Below, piece after piece: positions 47,169-61,348 of a stretch of 64,000 bases of DNA; within the stretch, counting starts at the first letter, position 1; each line of letters begins with the position of its first letter. The stretch lies in assembly GCA_033961575.1 (NCBI GenBank), contig CM066727.1, forward strand, positions 118,036,434 to 118,100,433. Direction: 5' to 3'. A program made the translations under genes and the position numbers. Under the pieces are notes generated by a model that worked only from the letters and a program-made list of their open reading frames with translations, was not told where the DNA came from and made no database searches. Source of the stretch: Aselliscus stoliczkanus. Lineage: Eukaryota > Chordata > Mammalia > Chiroptera > Hipposideridae.

Positions 47169-47185
47169 CACCAAGGCTTTTTTTA

Positions 47186-47411
47186 TTTTCTTTTTTTTGA
47201 GGGCAGTGTCACTGGCCCTCAAATGTGGGACCCGAACCGGGGCCGCTGGCGTCCCAAGCCAGCGCTCAACCAATGCGCCACTCGGCTGGCCCACAACATC
47301 TTTTTTTTTTTTTTTTTCTGAGGGCAGTATTACTGGCCCTCATATGTGAGACCCGAACCAGGGCTGCTGGATTCCCAAGCCAGCGCTTAACCTCCGCACC
47401 ACTTGGCCGGC
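47186..47411 (-). repeat. Dimeric class A SINE inside one TSD pair, antisense
   Basis: Two class A units, same orientation, lie between perfect 17-bp copies of CACCAAGGCTTTTTTTA (47169-47185 and 47412-47428). In SINE orientation the order is head 1 (at 47411), body, a run of A plus GATGTTGT (47292-47318), head 2 (from 47291), body, A-tail. The inner unit has no separate target duplication that I can see. Confidence 0.85.
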
Positions 47412-47605
47412 CACCAAGGCTTTTTTTAAAGGAAGGACTCACTTTTATTAGGAAAAGACTTTGGGTATCAAGACTGTTCCAAGCACTGAAATCCCTTCCT
47501 TCCCCCCGTAAAGGTACTTATTTTATACTGTGCCACTACAGCATTTTCTAATGTTTACTGATGTGTTTCGGGCATTATTTCATGGCAAGAAATAACCAAT
47601 AGTAA

Positions 47606-49161
<1,556 letters not shown>

Positions 49162-49273
49162 TAAGTACATAATTACCTTACTTTGTGTTAAATCTACTTG
49201 CAAATGAAAACATTCTGCTATCATGTCATCCTTATTGTAGTTTTTGTAACATAATTATCATCTGTTGTTTTAG

Positions 49274-49423
49274 GCTTGAACTTGAGAACAGATTAGCAGA
49301 TTTAGAGAAAATGAAAGTGGAATATGATGTCGGAAGGCAAACTGAAAAGGATCAGTGTGAAGAGAAATTACGGGCTTCACAGATGGCGGAAGACTTGGCC
49401 AGGAGGGAACTTCAGAGTATTAG
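49274..49423 (+). CDS. CEP83: CEP83 coding exon 9 (residues 398-447 plus two bases of Arg448)
   Basis: This 150-bp exon follows a 113-bp intron and encodes [20 protein letters not shown], ending RRELQSI. Where I recall Trp in human (HDVWRQ), this copy has Gly (YDVGRQ). The donor is weak: ATTAG|GTTATA has T at +3 and A at +5. The intron then runs almost at once into antisense L1 3'-UTR sequence (from ~49445). The phase-2 Arg codon is completed by exon 10 more than 8.6 kb away. Confidence 0.93.
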
Positions 49424-49444
49424 GTTATATATGTATATACATAT

Positions 49445-52400
49445 TTTACACTTTTCATTTTGAAATAGTTTCAGAGCTAACAAAATACTGTAAAAAGTAG
49501 TACAAAGAAGTCCCACATAATCTTCACCCAGATCTCCAAATATTAACATCTTACATAACCATATTACAATAAAAAGTTAACAAGTTAATATAATTAGGAA
49601 CTCAAATAAACGTTATCAAGTCTATAGACTTTATTTAAATTTTACTAGTTGTCCCATTGATGTCCTTTTTCTGGTCTAAGATCCAGTCCCGAATCACATG
49701 TTGCCTTTACTTATTTCCCTTTAATCTTGAAGATACCAATATTTTTGTTATTTTGTAGATTATCCCTCAATTTGAGTTTGTCTTATATTCTACTGGTTAA
49801 TACATTTAATTAAATTCTAGTCATACATTTTTAAATTCAGGTTACACATTTTTAGCAAAAATAACACCAAAGTCAAAGCCATGTGTACGCCATCGTGTCA
49901 GGAGGTATGTGCTTTGTCCCCTTACTGGTGATATTAACTTGGATCACTTGGTTAAGGTGGTGTCTGCCAGGTTTCTCCACTATAAAATGACTATTTTTTT
50001 CCTCTTTGTAATACATAATTATGGGGAAGTACTTTGAGACTGTATAAATATTCTCATTATACTTTCTCATCATACGTTCTTTCACTAATTTTAGCATCCA
50101 TTGATAATTCTTGCCTGAAACAATTATTACCTTTAGAGTTTGCCAAATGATGTTTTCATATTTCTATCATTCCTTCTACATTTATTAGTTGGAATTCTCC
50201 TAAAAAGAATCTCTTTCCCTTCTCTTTAAATATTAAATTTATATCAATTTGAGTGCATGGATTCTTATTTTATGCTACGGGATATAGTTTTTTTTATAAT
50301 TCATTTTGTTTCTCAGATTGTCTCAGATTTGGCCATTGGAAGCTCTTTCAAGTTGATTTGTATATCCCTTTTTGACATCATATTTATTTTCTGGCATCAC
50401 AAGATGTTCTGGGCTTATCTTATACTTTCCCTGCCCCAGACCTGGAATCAGCCATTTCTCTAAGGTGCTCTGGTTCCTTTACAGTATATTGGAGAGTGGT
50501 ATTTAGAAACCAAAGTCTCAGCTCTCAGTGTATTTATTGATATTCCAGTGTTATTGCTTCTAGGTCCTCTCAGTGAACTAAGCTAGAAAATATATTTATG
50601 TGTATACACAGATACACACACACACACACACACACGAGCTCATGTTGATATTTCCAGTACACCATGGTATTCATTCTAGCCTCTTCTTTCATTTGTAACT
50701 TCTTTAACAGTGAGAAATGTGGCTTTCATTATTCATAATATATCTACTTAGTGCAAAAATACATATAGTTTTGAAAGTGCTAATTTATAATGGTGAAAAC
50801 CAAGCCTGTTAACTAGTGTACAATATTTGTGTACAGTTTTTCTTGTTTTTTTTTGTCTTTAGCATATGCATATATAGTCAAAATCTGCTTTCCAAAATTT
50901 CTTAGGTCTTCCCAAGCTCCCCTTCACTGGTTATATTATTCATTTATAAAACATTTGTTTCTTTCTATTCCATTTTGGTCCATTTCTTTTTATTTTTATT
51001 TCCATTTTGGGTCCCCACCTCATCCTTATTGGTTTTATGTATTTATTAACTTGATGTAGTTCTAAAAGAGAGAACTTATTGACTATGGATTTTAAATCAT
51101 AGTTAGATAGTCTGTCTGCACTGAGGTTAAAGAAGAAGTCACCTCATTTTGTATTTGTATGGTTTCATATTTTGCATTTATTGAGATCTTTGATCTATTT
51201 GGAGTGTATTTTGTATCGTATGAGGTATGGATTTAATTTTACTGCTTTCTAAATGACTAACCAATTGTTCTGCTCTTTTATTAAAACACTATCTTTGTTC
51301 CAGTGATTTTGAAGACATTTTTATCATATGTTAAATTTTTAGGTTTTCTATTCTGTTTCACTGCTCTGTTTGTCTGTCCATTAGCCACTACCACAATATT
51401 TTAAATATAAAGGCTTTATAGTATGTTTTAATGTCTGGTTGGATTATTCTGTCTTCCTAGTTTTTCTCTTACAGAAGTTTCTTGGCTATTCTTTCATATT
51501 TGTTTTTCCATATGAAATTGCATATCAATATCTAGCTCCATAAAAAAGTTTGTTGTTATTTTTATTGGGATTTATTTAAATTTTTAAACTAATGGAGAAC
51601 TGATATATTTTGATGTTGAGTTGAGTTGTCCCATTCAAGAAAAATTTATTTCCATTTATTGAAATTTCCGTTTGTGCCTTTCAGGAGAGTTCTAAAACTT
51701 TGTAGTTTTGACACATTTTTTCCTTATTTCCAATTACTTAATCTTCTTTGTTCAAATATCAACAAATATGTTTTTTCCTGTTTTATTCTCTTGCTCATTA
51801 TTGTTTATGAAGACTATCGACTTTTACATGTCAATATTATATCCTGCTAATTTACTAAATTCTTTTTTTGTTTGAGTTGGTTTTGTGAATTATCTAACAT
51901 TTCTCAGGTATACTATAATGTCATCTACAAATACATGTAATTTTACTGCTTTACCAGTTCTTATGCCTCTAATTGACTTATCTATTGCACTGGCAAGCAC
52001 CTCTACTGTAGTATTGAGTTGTTTTGGAGGCAGTGGGCATCCTTGCCTTCTTGTTCCTGTCATAGTGTCTCTACTGTTCGATTATTAAGATGCTAGGTGT
52101 AGGATTAAGTTATATGTATATTTTATCATTTTTCTTTTCCTGAATGCTTTTATCAGGCATGATATTGAAAATTATCAAGGGTTTTTTAAGCATCTCTGGA
52201 GATAATCATGATTTTTCCTCCCTTAGCACTATTAATATAATGTATTAATGGATTTTGTAATCTCGAACCAACCATAATTTCTGGAATAAAGTCCTTTAGC
52301 CTATAGTGTTTCTGTTTGTTTGTTTAAGGTGGTGGTGTATTCTATTTGTTAATGCTTTATGTAGTACCTGGTCTGTCATTTTCTTTTTTGTGATTTCTTC

Positions 52401-52830
52401 GTGTTTAGGCATCAGTGTTATTCTTGCTCATAAAAAACAATTAGGAAGATGTTCTTGGTTTTCAGTGCTCTGGGACAAATATGGTACAGTGGAATTACCT
52501 GGTTTTTTGAAGGCTTGGTAGAATTCCCCTGTGAAACCGGTTATCCAGGCTTATGCCTTTTTCTGGGGTAGTTCTTTGATAACTCTATTTCTTCTATAGA
52601 AATCAGCATGTTTAAGTTCTCTTCTCTATTGGGATCAGTTTTTATCTATATTTTCATAAGAAATTATTCATTTCTTCTGTAATTTCAATTTTATTTGCAT
52701 AGAGGTCTGCAAAACATTTTCTTAGTTTTTTAATTTCCCTGTGTCAATTCTTACTTTTCCTTGGTCATTTCTTATTTTATATATGTGCTTTCTTCCTGTC
52801 ATAATCAAGTTAGCTAGTGCTTTGTTAATT
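49445..52830 (-). repeat. Old L1, antisense (3' UTR, then ORF2)
   Basis: Reading the minus strand from right to left gives ORF2 (51100-52300), then a long 3' UTR (49445-50800) with blocks such as GTCCCATTGATGTCC and CACTTGGTTAAGGTGGTGTC on the + strand. It starts only ~20 bp after the exon 9 donor. No open frame remains. A (CA)n run is at 50611-50634. Confidence 0.75.
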
Positions 52831-54628
52831 TTTTAGTGTGGTGAAATATACATAACGAAACTAACTGTTTTAATCATTTTTAAGCATATAGTTCAGTGAT
52901 TTTTTTTTTAACTAGGATTTTGATTTATTGAACTGACTGTTTTTCTATTTCCTACCTCATTAATTTCTGCTTTTATCTTTACTTCTTTGTTTTTGCCATT
53001 GAAAAGTTTTTATAATTTATTGGAGTTTAATGTACATAAAATAAAATTAACCCATTTAAATGATGTACAGCTTGATGAAGTTTGGTAATTGTATACAGTT
53101 GTGTAAACATAACCACAATAAAAGCACAGAACTATTCCATCACCCTAAAAGTTTCCCCTTATCCCTTTGCAGTTGATCTCTCCCCGGACCACAGCCTTAA
53201 GCAGTCCCTGATTTATCCATGTTGTTGCCTCTATCAGTTGTTCATTCCTCTTTATTGCTGATTAGTATTCCATTGTATGGATAAAACATGATTTGTTTAT
53301 CCATTCTCCTCTTGAGGGACAATGTTGGAGTTATTAGTTTGGGACGATTATGAATAATGCTGCTAGGAACAGTCATGTATGTGGACATACGTTTTTTTAT
53401 CTCTTGGTCACATATCTAGGAATGAGATTGAGTCATATGTAAGTGTATATTTAATTTTATAACGTATAAAGCAATACTCTTTTTCAGAGTGCTTGTACTG
53501 TTTTTCGTTCCCAGTACCAGTGTATGAGAGTTTCATTTGTTTCACATATCCTTACTGACACTTGTTATTGTCAGTCTTTTTAACTTAATAATTCTAGCAG
53601 ATGTGTAGTAATATGTCGCTATGATCTTAATTTGATTTTTCCTGAAGGTTATTGATGTTTAGCATTTTAATGTGCTTATAAGCGACTTCACTTTTGTGAA
53701 GTGTCTGTTCAAATATTTTGTTCATTTTTAAAATTGGGAAGTTATTGAGTTGTAATAGCTCATTATGTGTTCTGCGTACAAGCTCTTTGTCAGATTCATG
53801 CTTTATAGTTATTTTTCCCAATCTGTGGCTTGCTTCCTTGTTTACTTTAATTGTGTCTACTGAAAGCAATTTTTTTTATTTTGATGACTCCGTTTTGTCA
53901 ATTTTTTTATTTTTTAAAAAGTTTATGCTTTTTATGTTCTAAGAAATCTTTGCCTAATCCTGTGTCACAAAGATTTATGTTGTTTTCTTCTAAAAGATTA
54001 ATATTTTGGTTTTTACATTTAGGTTTATGGTCTAACTGATGATAGTATGAGGTGATGGTAGACATTCTTTTATTTCCATGTAGGTATCAAGTTGTTCCAG
54101 CACCATTTGTTAAAGACTATCTTTTTCCCCAATGAATTATTTTGGTAACTTTGTTAAAAATCAGTTGACACATAAGTGTGTGTCTGTTTCGGGACTCTGT
54201 TCTATTCCATTGATCTGTATGTCTGTCTTGACACAAATATCACACTGTTTTAACTACTGTCGTTTTATAGTAAGTTTAATACAGGTAGTGCAAAGACTCT
54301 ACCTTTGGTTTTTGTAAAGATTGTCTTGGCTTTTCTAGGTCCTTTGCATTTACACATAAATTTTAAAATTAACTTATCACCCTTTCAAAAAAGCTTAAGA
54401 TTTTGATTGGAATTGAGATGAACCTCTAGCTCAGTTTGAGGAGAGTTGTCATCTCAACAATATTAGAGTCTGTCCACCCAGTGCATGATTACGGCATATC
54501 TCTCTGTTTATTTAGGTCTTCTTTAATTTCTTTCATCAAAGCTTTGTAGTTTTCTCGTATATGCCATGCTCAGCTTGTGTTATATTTTGTTCTTAAGCAT
54601 TTTTATGTGATTATAATTGTAGTTATTT
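52831..54628 (-). repeat. Second old L1, antisense (3' end and ORF2 C-terminal half)
   Basis: GTGGTGAAATATACATAACG at 52838 marks a typical L1 3'-UTR complement. TTTATCCATTCTCCTCTTGA and CTGTTCTATTCCATTGATCT are ORF2-end landmarks in antisense. Only broken frames survive. The same L1 seems to go on to ~56600 through several later insertions. Confidence 0.75.
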
Positions 54629-54634
54629 TTATTT

Positions 54635-54750
54635 TATTTATTTATTTATTTTTAAGAGGGCAGTGTGACTGGCCCTCATATGTGGGATCTGAACCTGGGC
54701 GTCTGGCGTCCCAAGCCAGCTCTTAACCACTGCGCCACTCGGCCGGCCCA
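54635..54750 (-). repeat. Short SINE (class A) with (ATTT)n tail, antisense
   Basis: Class A copy inserted into the antisense L1. The TSD is approximate (AGTTATTTTTA left, GAATTATTTTTA right). Confidence 0.85.
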
Positions 54751-55139
54751 GAATTATTTTTAAATTTTTACTTTCTCATTGTTCATAGCTAGGATATAGA
54801 AATATAGTTAGTTGACTTTTATATGTTGACCTTGAATCCTGTGACCTTAACCAAAATCACGTATTTTCTACTAGCTGCTTTGTGGATTACTTAGAGTTTT
54901 CTAAGATCTTGTCATATATATCATGTGTTTTTTTTAGTTCACTCATTTTATGTGTTCTTTGAGTTGGAAATTTAATTCAGCTAATATTCACTCCTTCATT
55001 TTTATTGATAAAGGTATCTAGTGCTTATTTTCTTAATACTGCTTTAAATTTATCTATAGATGATATGTTTTAATTATTTTTGTTAGAACCTCATTTCAGT
55101 TTGTGTTTTCCTTTTCACTGAAGAGTTGTTTAAGAGAGG
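54751..55139 (-). repeat. L1 ORF2 fragment, antisense
   Basis: Continues the L1 of 52831-54628 after the SINE (TATGTTGACCTTGAATCCTG is a standard antisense ORF2 landmark). Confidence 0.6.
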
Positions 55140-55504
55140 ATGTATTAATAGAAGATGCAGTTGTTTAATAGAAGCTGAAACGGTTTAAACAACAGAAATT
55201 AATCTTCTTACAGTTCTGGAGGCTAGAAGCCTGAGATCTCATGGTGTCGTCAGATTTGGTTTCTTCTCCTGAGGCCTCTCTCCTTGGCTGGCAGATGGTG
55301 GCCTTCTTGGCTTTATCTCTGCACATGTATGCCTGTACCTCTCCTTTTTCTTATAAGGACACCAGTCATATTGGGTTGGGATCTACCCGCATGACCTCAT
55401 TTAACCAGTAGTTACCTCTTTGAAGCTCCATCTCCCAATACAAGCACATTCTGAAGTGCTTGGGGTTAGAATTTCAATGTGGAGACACAATTCAGTACAT
55501 AACA
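55140..55504 (-). repeat. MaLR/MLT1-like LTR, antisense, nested in L1
   Basis: The minus strand begins TGTTATGTACTGAATTGTGT and carries the same family of blocks as the LTR at 11373-11857 (AATATGACTGGTGTCC). No internal region is attached. Confidence 0.7.
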
Positions 55505-55644
55505 GGTTTTTGAATTTCCAGGTGGGAGGTCTTTTGTTTTCCTTATTTTGTTGTTAATTTCTAGTTTTATTGCATTATGATCAGAGAGTATTGTTTCTAT
55601 TTCTATTTTATGGAGCACAATGTTTTCTTGTGATACAACGTATT

Positions 55645-55808
55645 AGGGCCAGGACTAGAGTAAAGCAAGTGAGGCGCTCAGGGTGAAAAATTTAGGGTCA
55701 CACCCACTCTTGTGTGTTGACACTGCACTTGCAGGAGCCCTAGAGTGAGTCTTACATTTTGCACCCCGGGTACCTCATTTGCCTCACCCCCATCCTGTAC
55801 TCAGCCCT
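55645..55808. mobile_element. Inverted-repeat element, 164 bp, family not recognised
   Basis: The left part GCAAGTGAGGCGCTCAGGGT pairs with the complement of the right part GCAAATGAGGTACCCGGGGT, and the outermost bases are AGGGCC and AGCCCT. It looks like a non-autonomous DNA transposon (hAT-like outline). I could not establish a target duplication. Confidence 0.5.
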
Positions 55809-57100
55809 TCATCTCAGTCCTGTAATACACAATTGATTTTTGTGAGTGTTAGGTAAGGACTAGAAAAGAAAGTGTTCAATTATAAGAATATAAAATTCAA
55901 TATATAAATCTGTAAGGTCTACCTTATTAGCTATGATGTTTAGGACTTCTGTGTACTTATTATTTTTTGTCCACTTAATTTTTCTTTTTCTTTTTTTTTA
56001 TTTTTTTGAGGGCAGTGTCACTGACTCTCATATGTGGGACCCGAACCGGGGCCGCTGGCTTCCCAAGCCAGCACTTAACCACTGTGCCACCGGGCCGGCC
56101 CCACTTAATTTTTCTTGTAAAAGAATGATATTAAAGTGTCCTATTATTATTTAGTGTGTTTGTGTCTATCACTCCTTGCATTTCTTGTAGTTTTTTACTT
56201 CATAAAGGTGATTGCTATATTATTTGGTATGGAGATCATCGTAACAGTTACATCTTAATTATGAATTATGGCTTTTAGCATTTAAAAGTGCTTTTCTTTT
56301 TGTCAATTAAATTTTTTTTTGCTTGAATTCCACATTGTCTGATATCATCATTACTCCTGTTTTCTTATTGTTTCCATTTGCCTCGTATACCTTTGTGTCC
56401 TTATTTTTAGTGTTGCTCAATCACTTTGGTTTTTAAATGTGTCTTTTATGTATAACATATAGTTGGGTCTTGCCTGGAACCAAATTAGAGATCTTTTTAT
56501 TTGAATGGCTGAGTTCAATCCATTCCCATGCAGTGAGCCCATGCTGATACAAAGACTTCCCAGTCAGGAGCATGAGCAACCTCTTGCTGGGATTTAGAAT
56601 TATTTTCTTTTTTTTACTTACAGATGTTTTGAAGTTTGGGTATTTTCTGTCTTCCATTGTGAAGGATGCGGTTTTGTGTGGCTTTATTTGTTCTCCTTGC
56701 TTTTCTGTATTGTTTTGCAGGACATGGATAACACAGAACTAGACACCTGCTGTTATCTTCAGCTATCTGGAAGTCCCCTATATCTGTTTTTATTTTTTAA
56801 TTCTAAAAAATTAATGACTTCCTCATTATGTAGATTAAAGTTGAGAGATTTTTCAATATTATGTTGATTAACGTATAGGTTATATTTTGGGACAAGGTTT
56901 TAGATTCTCATTACTCAGGAAAGAATTACCTCAGGCAGAGATACATGTATTATTTATGAACGTCAGGTGCTATGAACTGTTACTTTAAATGTTAGCTTCT
57001 ACAATTCTAGAATCATATATCTGTAATGGATTTTGAGAGCCAACCTTGTTCTACTCTTTGCTTTCAGGGGAGCACATTTTTCGAACTATTCAGGACAGGG
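55809..57100 (-). repeat. L1 remnant, antisense, 5' part
   Basis: Antisense L1 landmarks include CCACATTGTCTGATATCATC and ATATAGTTGGGTCTTGCCTG. The right boundary is vague (56600-57100). A class A SINE interrupts it. Confidence 0.5.
55987..56100 (-). repeat. Short SINE (class A), antisense
   Basis: Class A copy with perfect 16-bp TSDs CCACTTAATTTTTCTT at 55971-55986 and 56101-56116. Confidence 0.92.
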
Positions 57101-58161
<1,061 letters not shown>

Positions 58162-58189
58162 TAATTTTAGCAAACATTTTTCTTTTCTT

Positions 58190-58470
58190 TTTTTAATTAA
58201 GTTCATATGGGTGACTTGGTTAATATATAGATTTCAAGTGTACAATTCTATAATACATCATCTGTATATTGCATTGTGTATTCACCATCCAAAGTCAAAT
58301 CCTCTTTCACCATATGTTTGACTCCCTTGATTCTTTTCTATCTCCCTCTTACCCTCCCTCTTTTCCCTGTGGTGACCACTAAATTCTTGTCTATGAGTTT
58401 TTGGAATTTTTTGTTTGTCTTGTTTGTTGCTTTGCTTTTATTTTTTAAGTGCTTCCTTAAAACTGTATTT
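58190..58470 (-). repeat. L1 3'-UTR-like fragment, antisense
   Basis: Contains the TTTCAAGTGTACAATTCTAT block shared with 8015-8115, then CCACCAAAGTC-like and CCTGTGGTGACCACTAAATT blocks of L1 3' UTR in antisense. It begins about 30 bp past the exon 10 donor. Confidence 0.65.
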
Positions 58471-58597
58471 TGAATCTTTATTGGAATTTTACGTATCAGT
58501 ATTTTGAAAATTGAGTCACTACAATTTATAACATAGTGATGAAGCTGATACGTAAAATAAAATGTGTAAACCCTAGCTTAGTAAGCTTCTTTTGCTA

Positions 58598-58748
58598 ACT
58601 GCTGTTCCAGATCACTGTAGTAAAGCCACTATGGCAATAAAGTGAGTTGTAATCTCTTTACTGGTGGAGGGTCTTGCCTTCAGTTTGTAAAAAGGCAACA
58701 TCTGTGAAACGCAATAAAGCAAAGCACAATAAAACGAGGTGTGCCTAT
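58598..58748 (-). mobile_element. Tigger1-like remnant, internally deleted
   Basis: The right end AAAACGAGGTGTGCCTAT and the left GTTCCAGATCACTGTAGTAA with CAATAAAGTGAG are the two ends of a Tigger1-type pogo transposon. A central GGTGGAGGGTCTTGCCTT comes from the end of its transposase gene. About 150 bp remain of ~2.4 kb. Confidence 0.7.
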
Positions 58749-59428
58749 AGCTACTTTTCATGAGAAAAAATACTCTGAGATAAAGGTAACTAGGGATGGA
58801 GAAAAAGCCTGAGTGACATTGCATGGTCTGATAATCTCTGTAGAGGCCAAGCATCAGGTTTCTTAGAGCATCTTCCTTCTACCCAATGCTGGATGCTTAG
58901 AAGCTACTGGAGAACAATGAAAGAGTGACCCTTCCTGTTTTATGATTCCTGACTGTTCAGAATGCAGACCCTTGTGGGGATGCTGATCACAGGGGGCGTG
59001 GGAGTGGAGAGTGGGGCTCCTTGGCTCTCCCAGCTGACCTGCATTTATATCTGTCCTTTTCCATGAAGCCAGTAGGAAGTCCAGTAGGAGCCTCCTAATT
59101 TTTGGATTCTCTTTTCTCACCTCCCGGCTCTCCTCTGATAACCCTTCTCCGCACTCCAATACCTCTTCCCACCTGCTTATTTTGGAAGAGAGAGGATTCA
59201 GTGGCAGACTAAGGAATATGGTTCTCTGTAATTTCTGGTGATATTAAGAAATGACCCTGCTCTAATGGAACCTAATGCTGCTGCTGATTATTATTTCATT
59301 TCAGAGTGTCCTCAAGGGCACATTGATTGGGTGGGGGCATTTGTGAGGGAGGCTGCTTATATCCCCTGCCTCTTACACCCAGTGGATTTATTTGGTGGCC
59401 TGACGGTTCTCTTCTTTCTTCTTTTAAG
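58749..59428. other. CEP83 intron 10: nothing else recognised
   Basis: Between the Tigger remnant and exon 11 I see no element or gene. A minus-strand frame at 58863-59159 is open for 98 codons but has no support. Confidence 0.45.
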
Positions 59429-59586
59429 CAAATCAGTAGTTTGCAGATACAAGTGACCTCACTGGCACAGTCGGAGAATGAGTTGCTGAATTCAAACCAA
59501 ACACTGAAGGAAACGGTGGAGCGATTAAAACAGGAATGCCGAAATTTAAGAAGCCAAGCTGAAAAAGCACAACTAGAAGTTGAAAA
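59429..59586 (+). CDS. CEP83: CEP83 coding exon 11 (residues 474-525 plus two bases)
   Basis: This 158-bp exon begins [20 protein letters not shown] and ends EKAQLEVE, plus two bases of Lys526. The acceptor CTTTCTTCTTTTAAG has the best pyrimidine tract in the window. The donor is GAAAA|GTAGAG. If the donor were not used, the frame would close at TAG two bases past the exon end. The coiled coil has few Pro or Gly residues. Confidence 0.95.
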
Positions 59587-61218
59587 GTAGAGTTTGCTTT
59601 CTTTATGTACAAACTATTTCTTCTTTTTGCTATATTATATGTAGTTCTTTTAATGATGATTCCATGTTGAATGTGTTTTGGGAACTAGTTACAAAGACCC
59701 TTTGACAGTGTATAGTGGTCTGAGGTAGTGTACTTACCATTTCTAGAAAATGAGCTTTATGGAGTCGTGAATTATTGTTGGTGTTTTTAAAGATATTTAG
59801 GGAGGAAGACCTTTTAAAATTCTGCCTGACCACAGTATTCTAAAAACCTTCAAAGAAAAACTTCTTTAGTCATTGAGTAAACCAATATGTTTTTTACTTC
59901 AGATATCTAAATCATTCTTCTGAATGCGGACAACAGAAAAAAAATATATTTTCGTGTGCAAAACCTACTTTCTAGATTTAAAACTATAATCTTTTGGGTT
60001 TTCCTTTTGAAAGGCTCATTCACTTGTTTATATTTTTAGGTCTTAAAATTTGCTAGTAGTGGACAGTACAGTAAATTGGTCAGGAGATGATTTTGGTGGT
60101 GTTCAAGATCTTATATTCTCTGGAAAATTTTGTTTCGATACGGTAGAAAACTATTTTATATTTATTTTGTCTTCATAACATGTTAGTCTTATAAGTTTCT
60201 ATATGAATCTACAAAATATTTTCAAATTTGTTTTTCTGAAGTCTACCTTGCCACATAAATCTTTCTTACCTTCATTTTTCCTGTTATTTCATATTTTAAG
60301 GCTTGCCCATGCATTAATATATGTAGTTGAATTTCAGGAAAATGAAGTAAGCAAGATATTTGTCTATAATATGTTGTGACATTCCACAGGGTCCAAATTA
60401 TTTTGCTTACATTTTGTAAGAAATAGAGCTTTGTATCTTGGAATCCTCAAGTGTTTGACTGAAATGTGCTTAAGAATTCTAATGACAAATATCACTAGCA
60501 AATTGAAGTAATTCATCATTGGTTTCTGAATGTTATTCATAGGATCATATAGCAGAAAATACCTGGATTCGGGTTCAATAGAGTGTGATTTTGGTCCCAG
60601 CTAAGACACTTAAAATCTGTATGACTTTAGGCTTATAATCTGACTTCTCAGAATTTATAAATCTCATTTGTACTGCCTACCGTAATGATACTAAAAATCA
60701 TATAAAGTATGCAGAAGAGCTTTAAAGATAAAAGTTGTTGTGATGTAGCTTTAAAATACCATTAATATGAATTTTACTCTAGCCAGAAAACATTCCTCAT
60801 TAAGACTTGCTACCAGGGTTGAGCTTTAGCCAACTTTCATAGGCTCAGTGTTTATAGCTTGGTAGTTATCATAGTTCAGAGCTGGTTATCAAGTGTTTAT
60901 TCTGCTGTTGAATAGGTATAATTCTTCAAGCAAGCTCATTAACTGCTCTAAGCCTCAGTTTCCTCATTTATAGAGTGGAGATGATAGAAGTACCACCTCA
61001 GGGGCTTATTATGAAAAATAAATGATAAGCACAGTGCCTGGCTCCTAAGAAGTACTCAGCATCGCTGTATGATTAGCAAATACGTGGTCATTTGAGAATG
61101 CTTACAGTTGGATAATTAAGGATGTAGTGAACCAGGTAGTAAGTTTGATTATACTTGTGATAGCATCTATTTCATTCTAAGAGTTAACTTCCATGTTTTG
61201 CATCTGTTCTTCTGACAG
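59587..61218. other. CEP83 intron 11: two MIR-like fragments
   Basis: About 60555-60725 and 60930-61070 resemble MIRs in sense orientation (TAAGCCTCAGTTTCCTCATT at 60951). Otherwise unique. Confidence 0.55.
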
Positions 61219-61348
61219 GACATTGGAAGAGAAACAGATACAGTGGTTGGAAGAAAAGCATAAGCTTCATGAACGTATCACAGACAGAGAAGAAAAGTAT
61301 AATCAAGCTAAAGAGAAACTGCAGCGGGCTGCGATTGCCCAGAAAAAG
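61219..61348 (+). CDS. CEP83: CEP83 coding exon 12 (residues 526-569), GC donor
   Basis: This 130-bp exon completes Lys526 and encodes [20 protein letters not shown], ending RAAIAQKK. In human the protein continues RKSLHENK from the next exon (memory), which fixes the end at 61348. The bases there are AAAAAG|GCAAGA, a GC 5' splice site with otherwise ideal match to the U1 site. No GT follows before the in-frame TAA at 61364-61366. The following exon was not found before 64000. Read-through would give a product ending ...KKARGSY. Confidence 0.92.
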
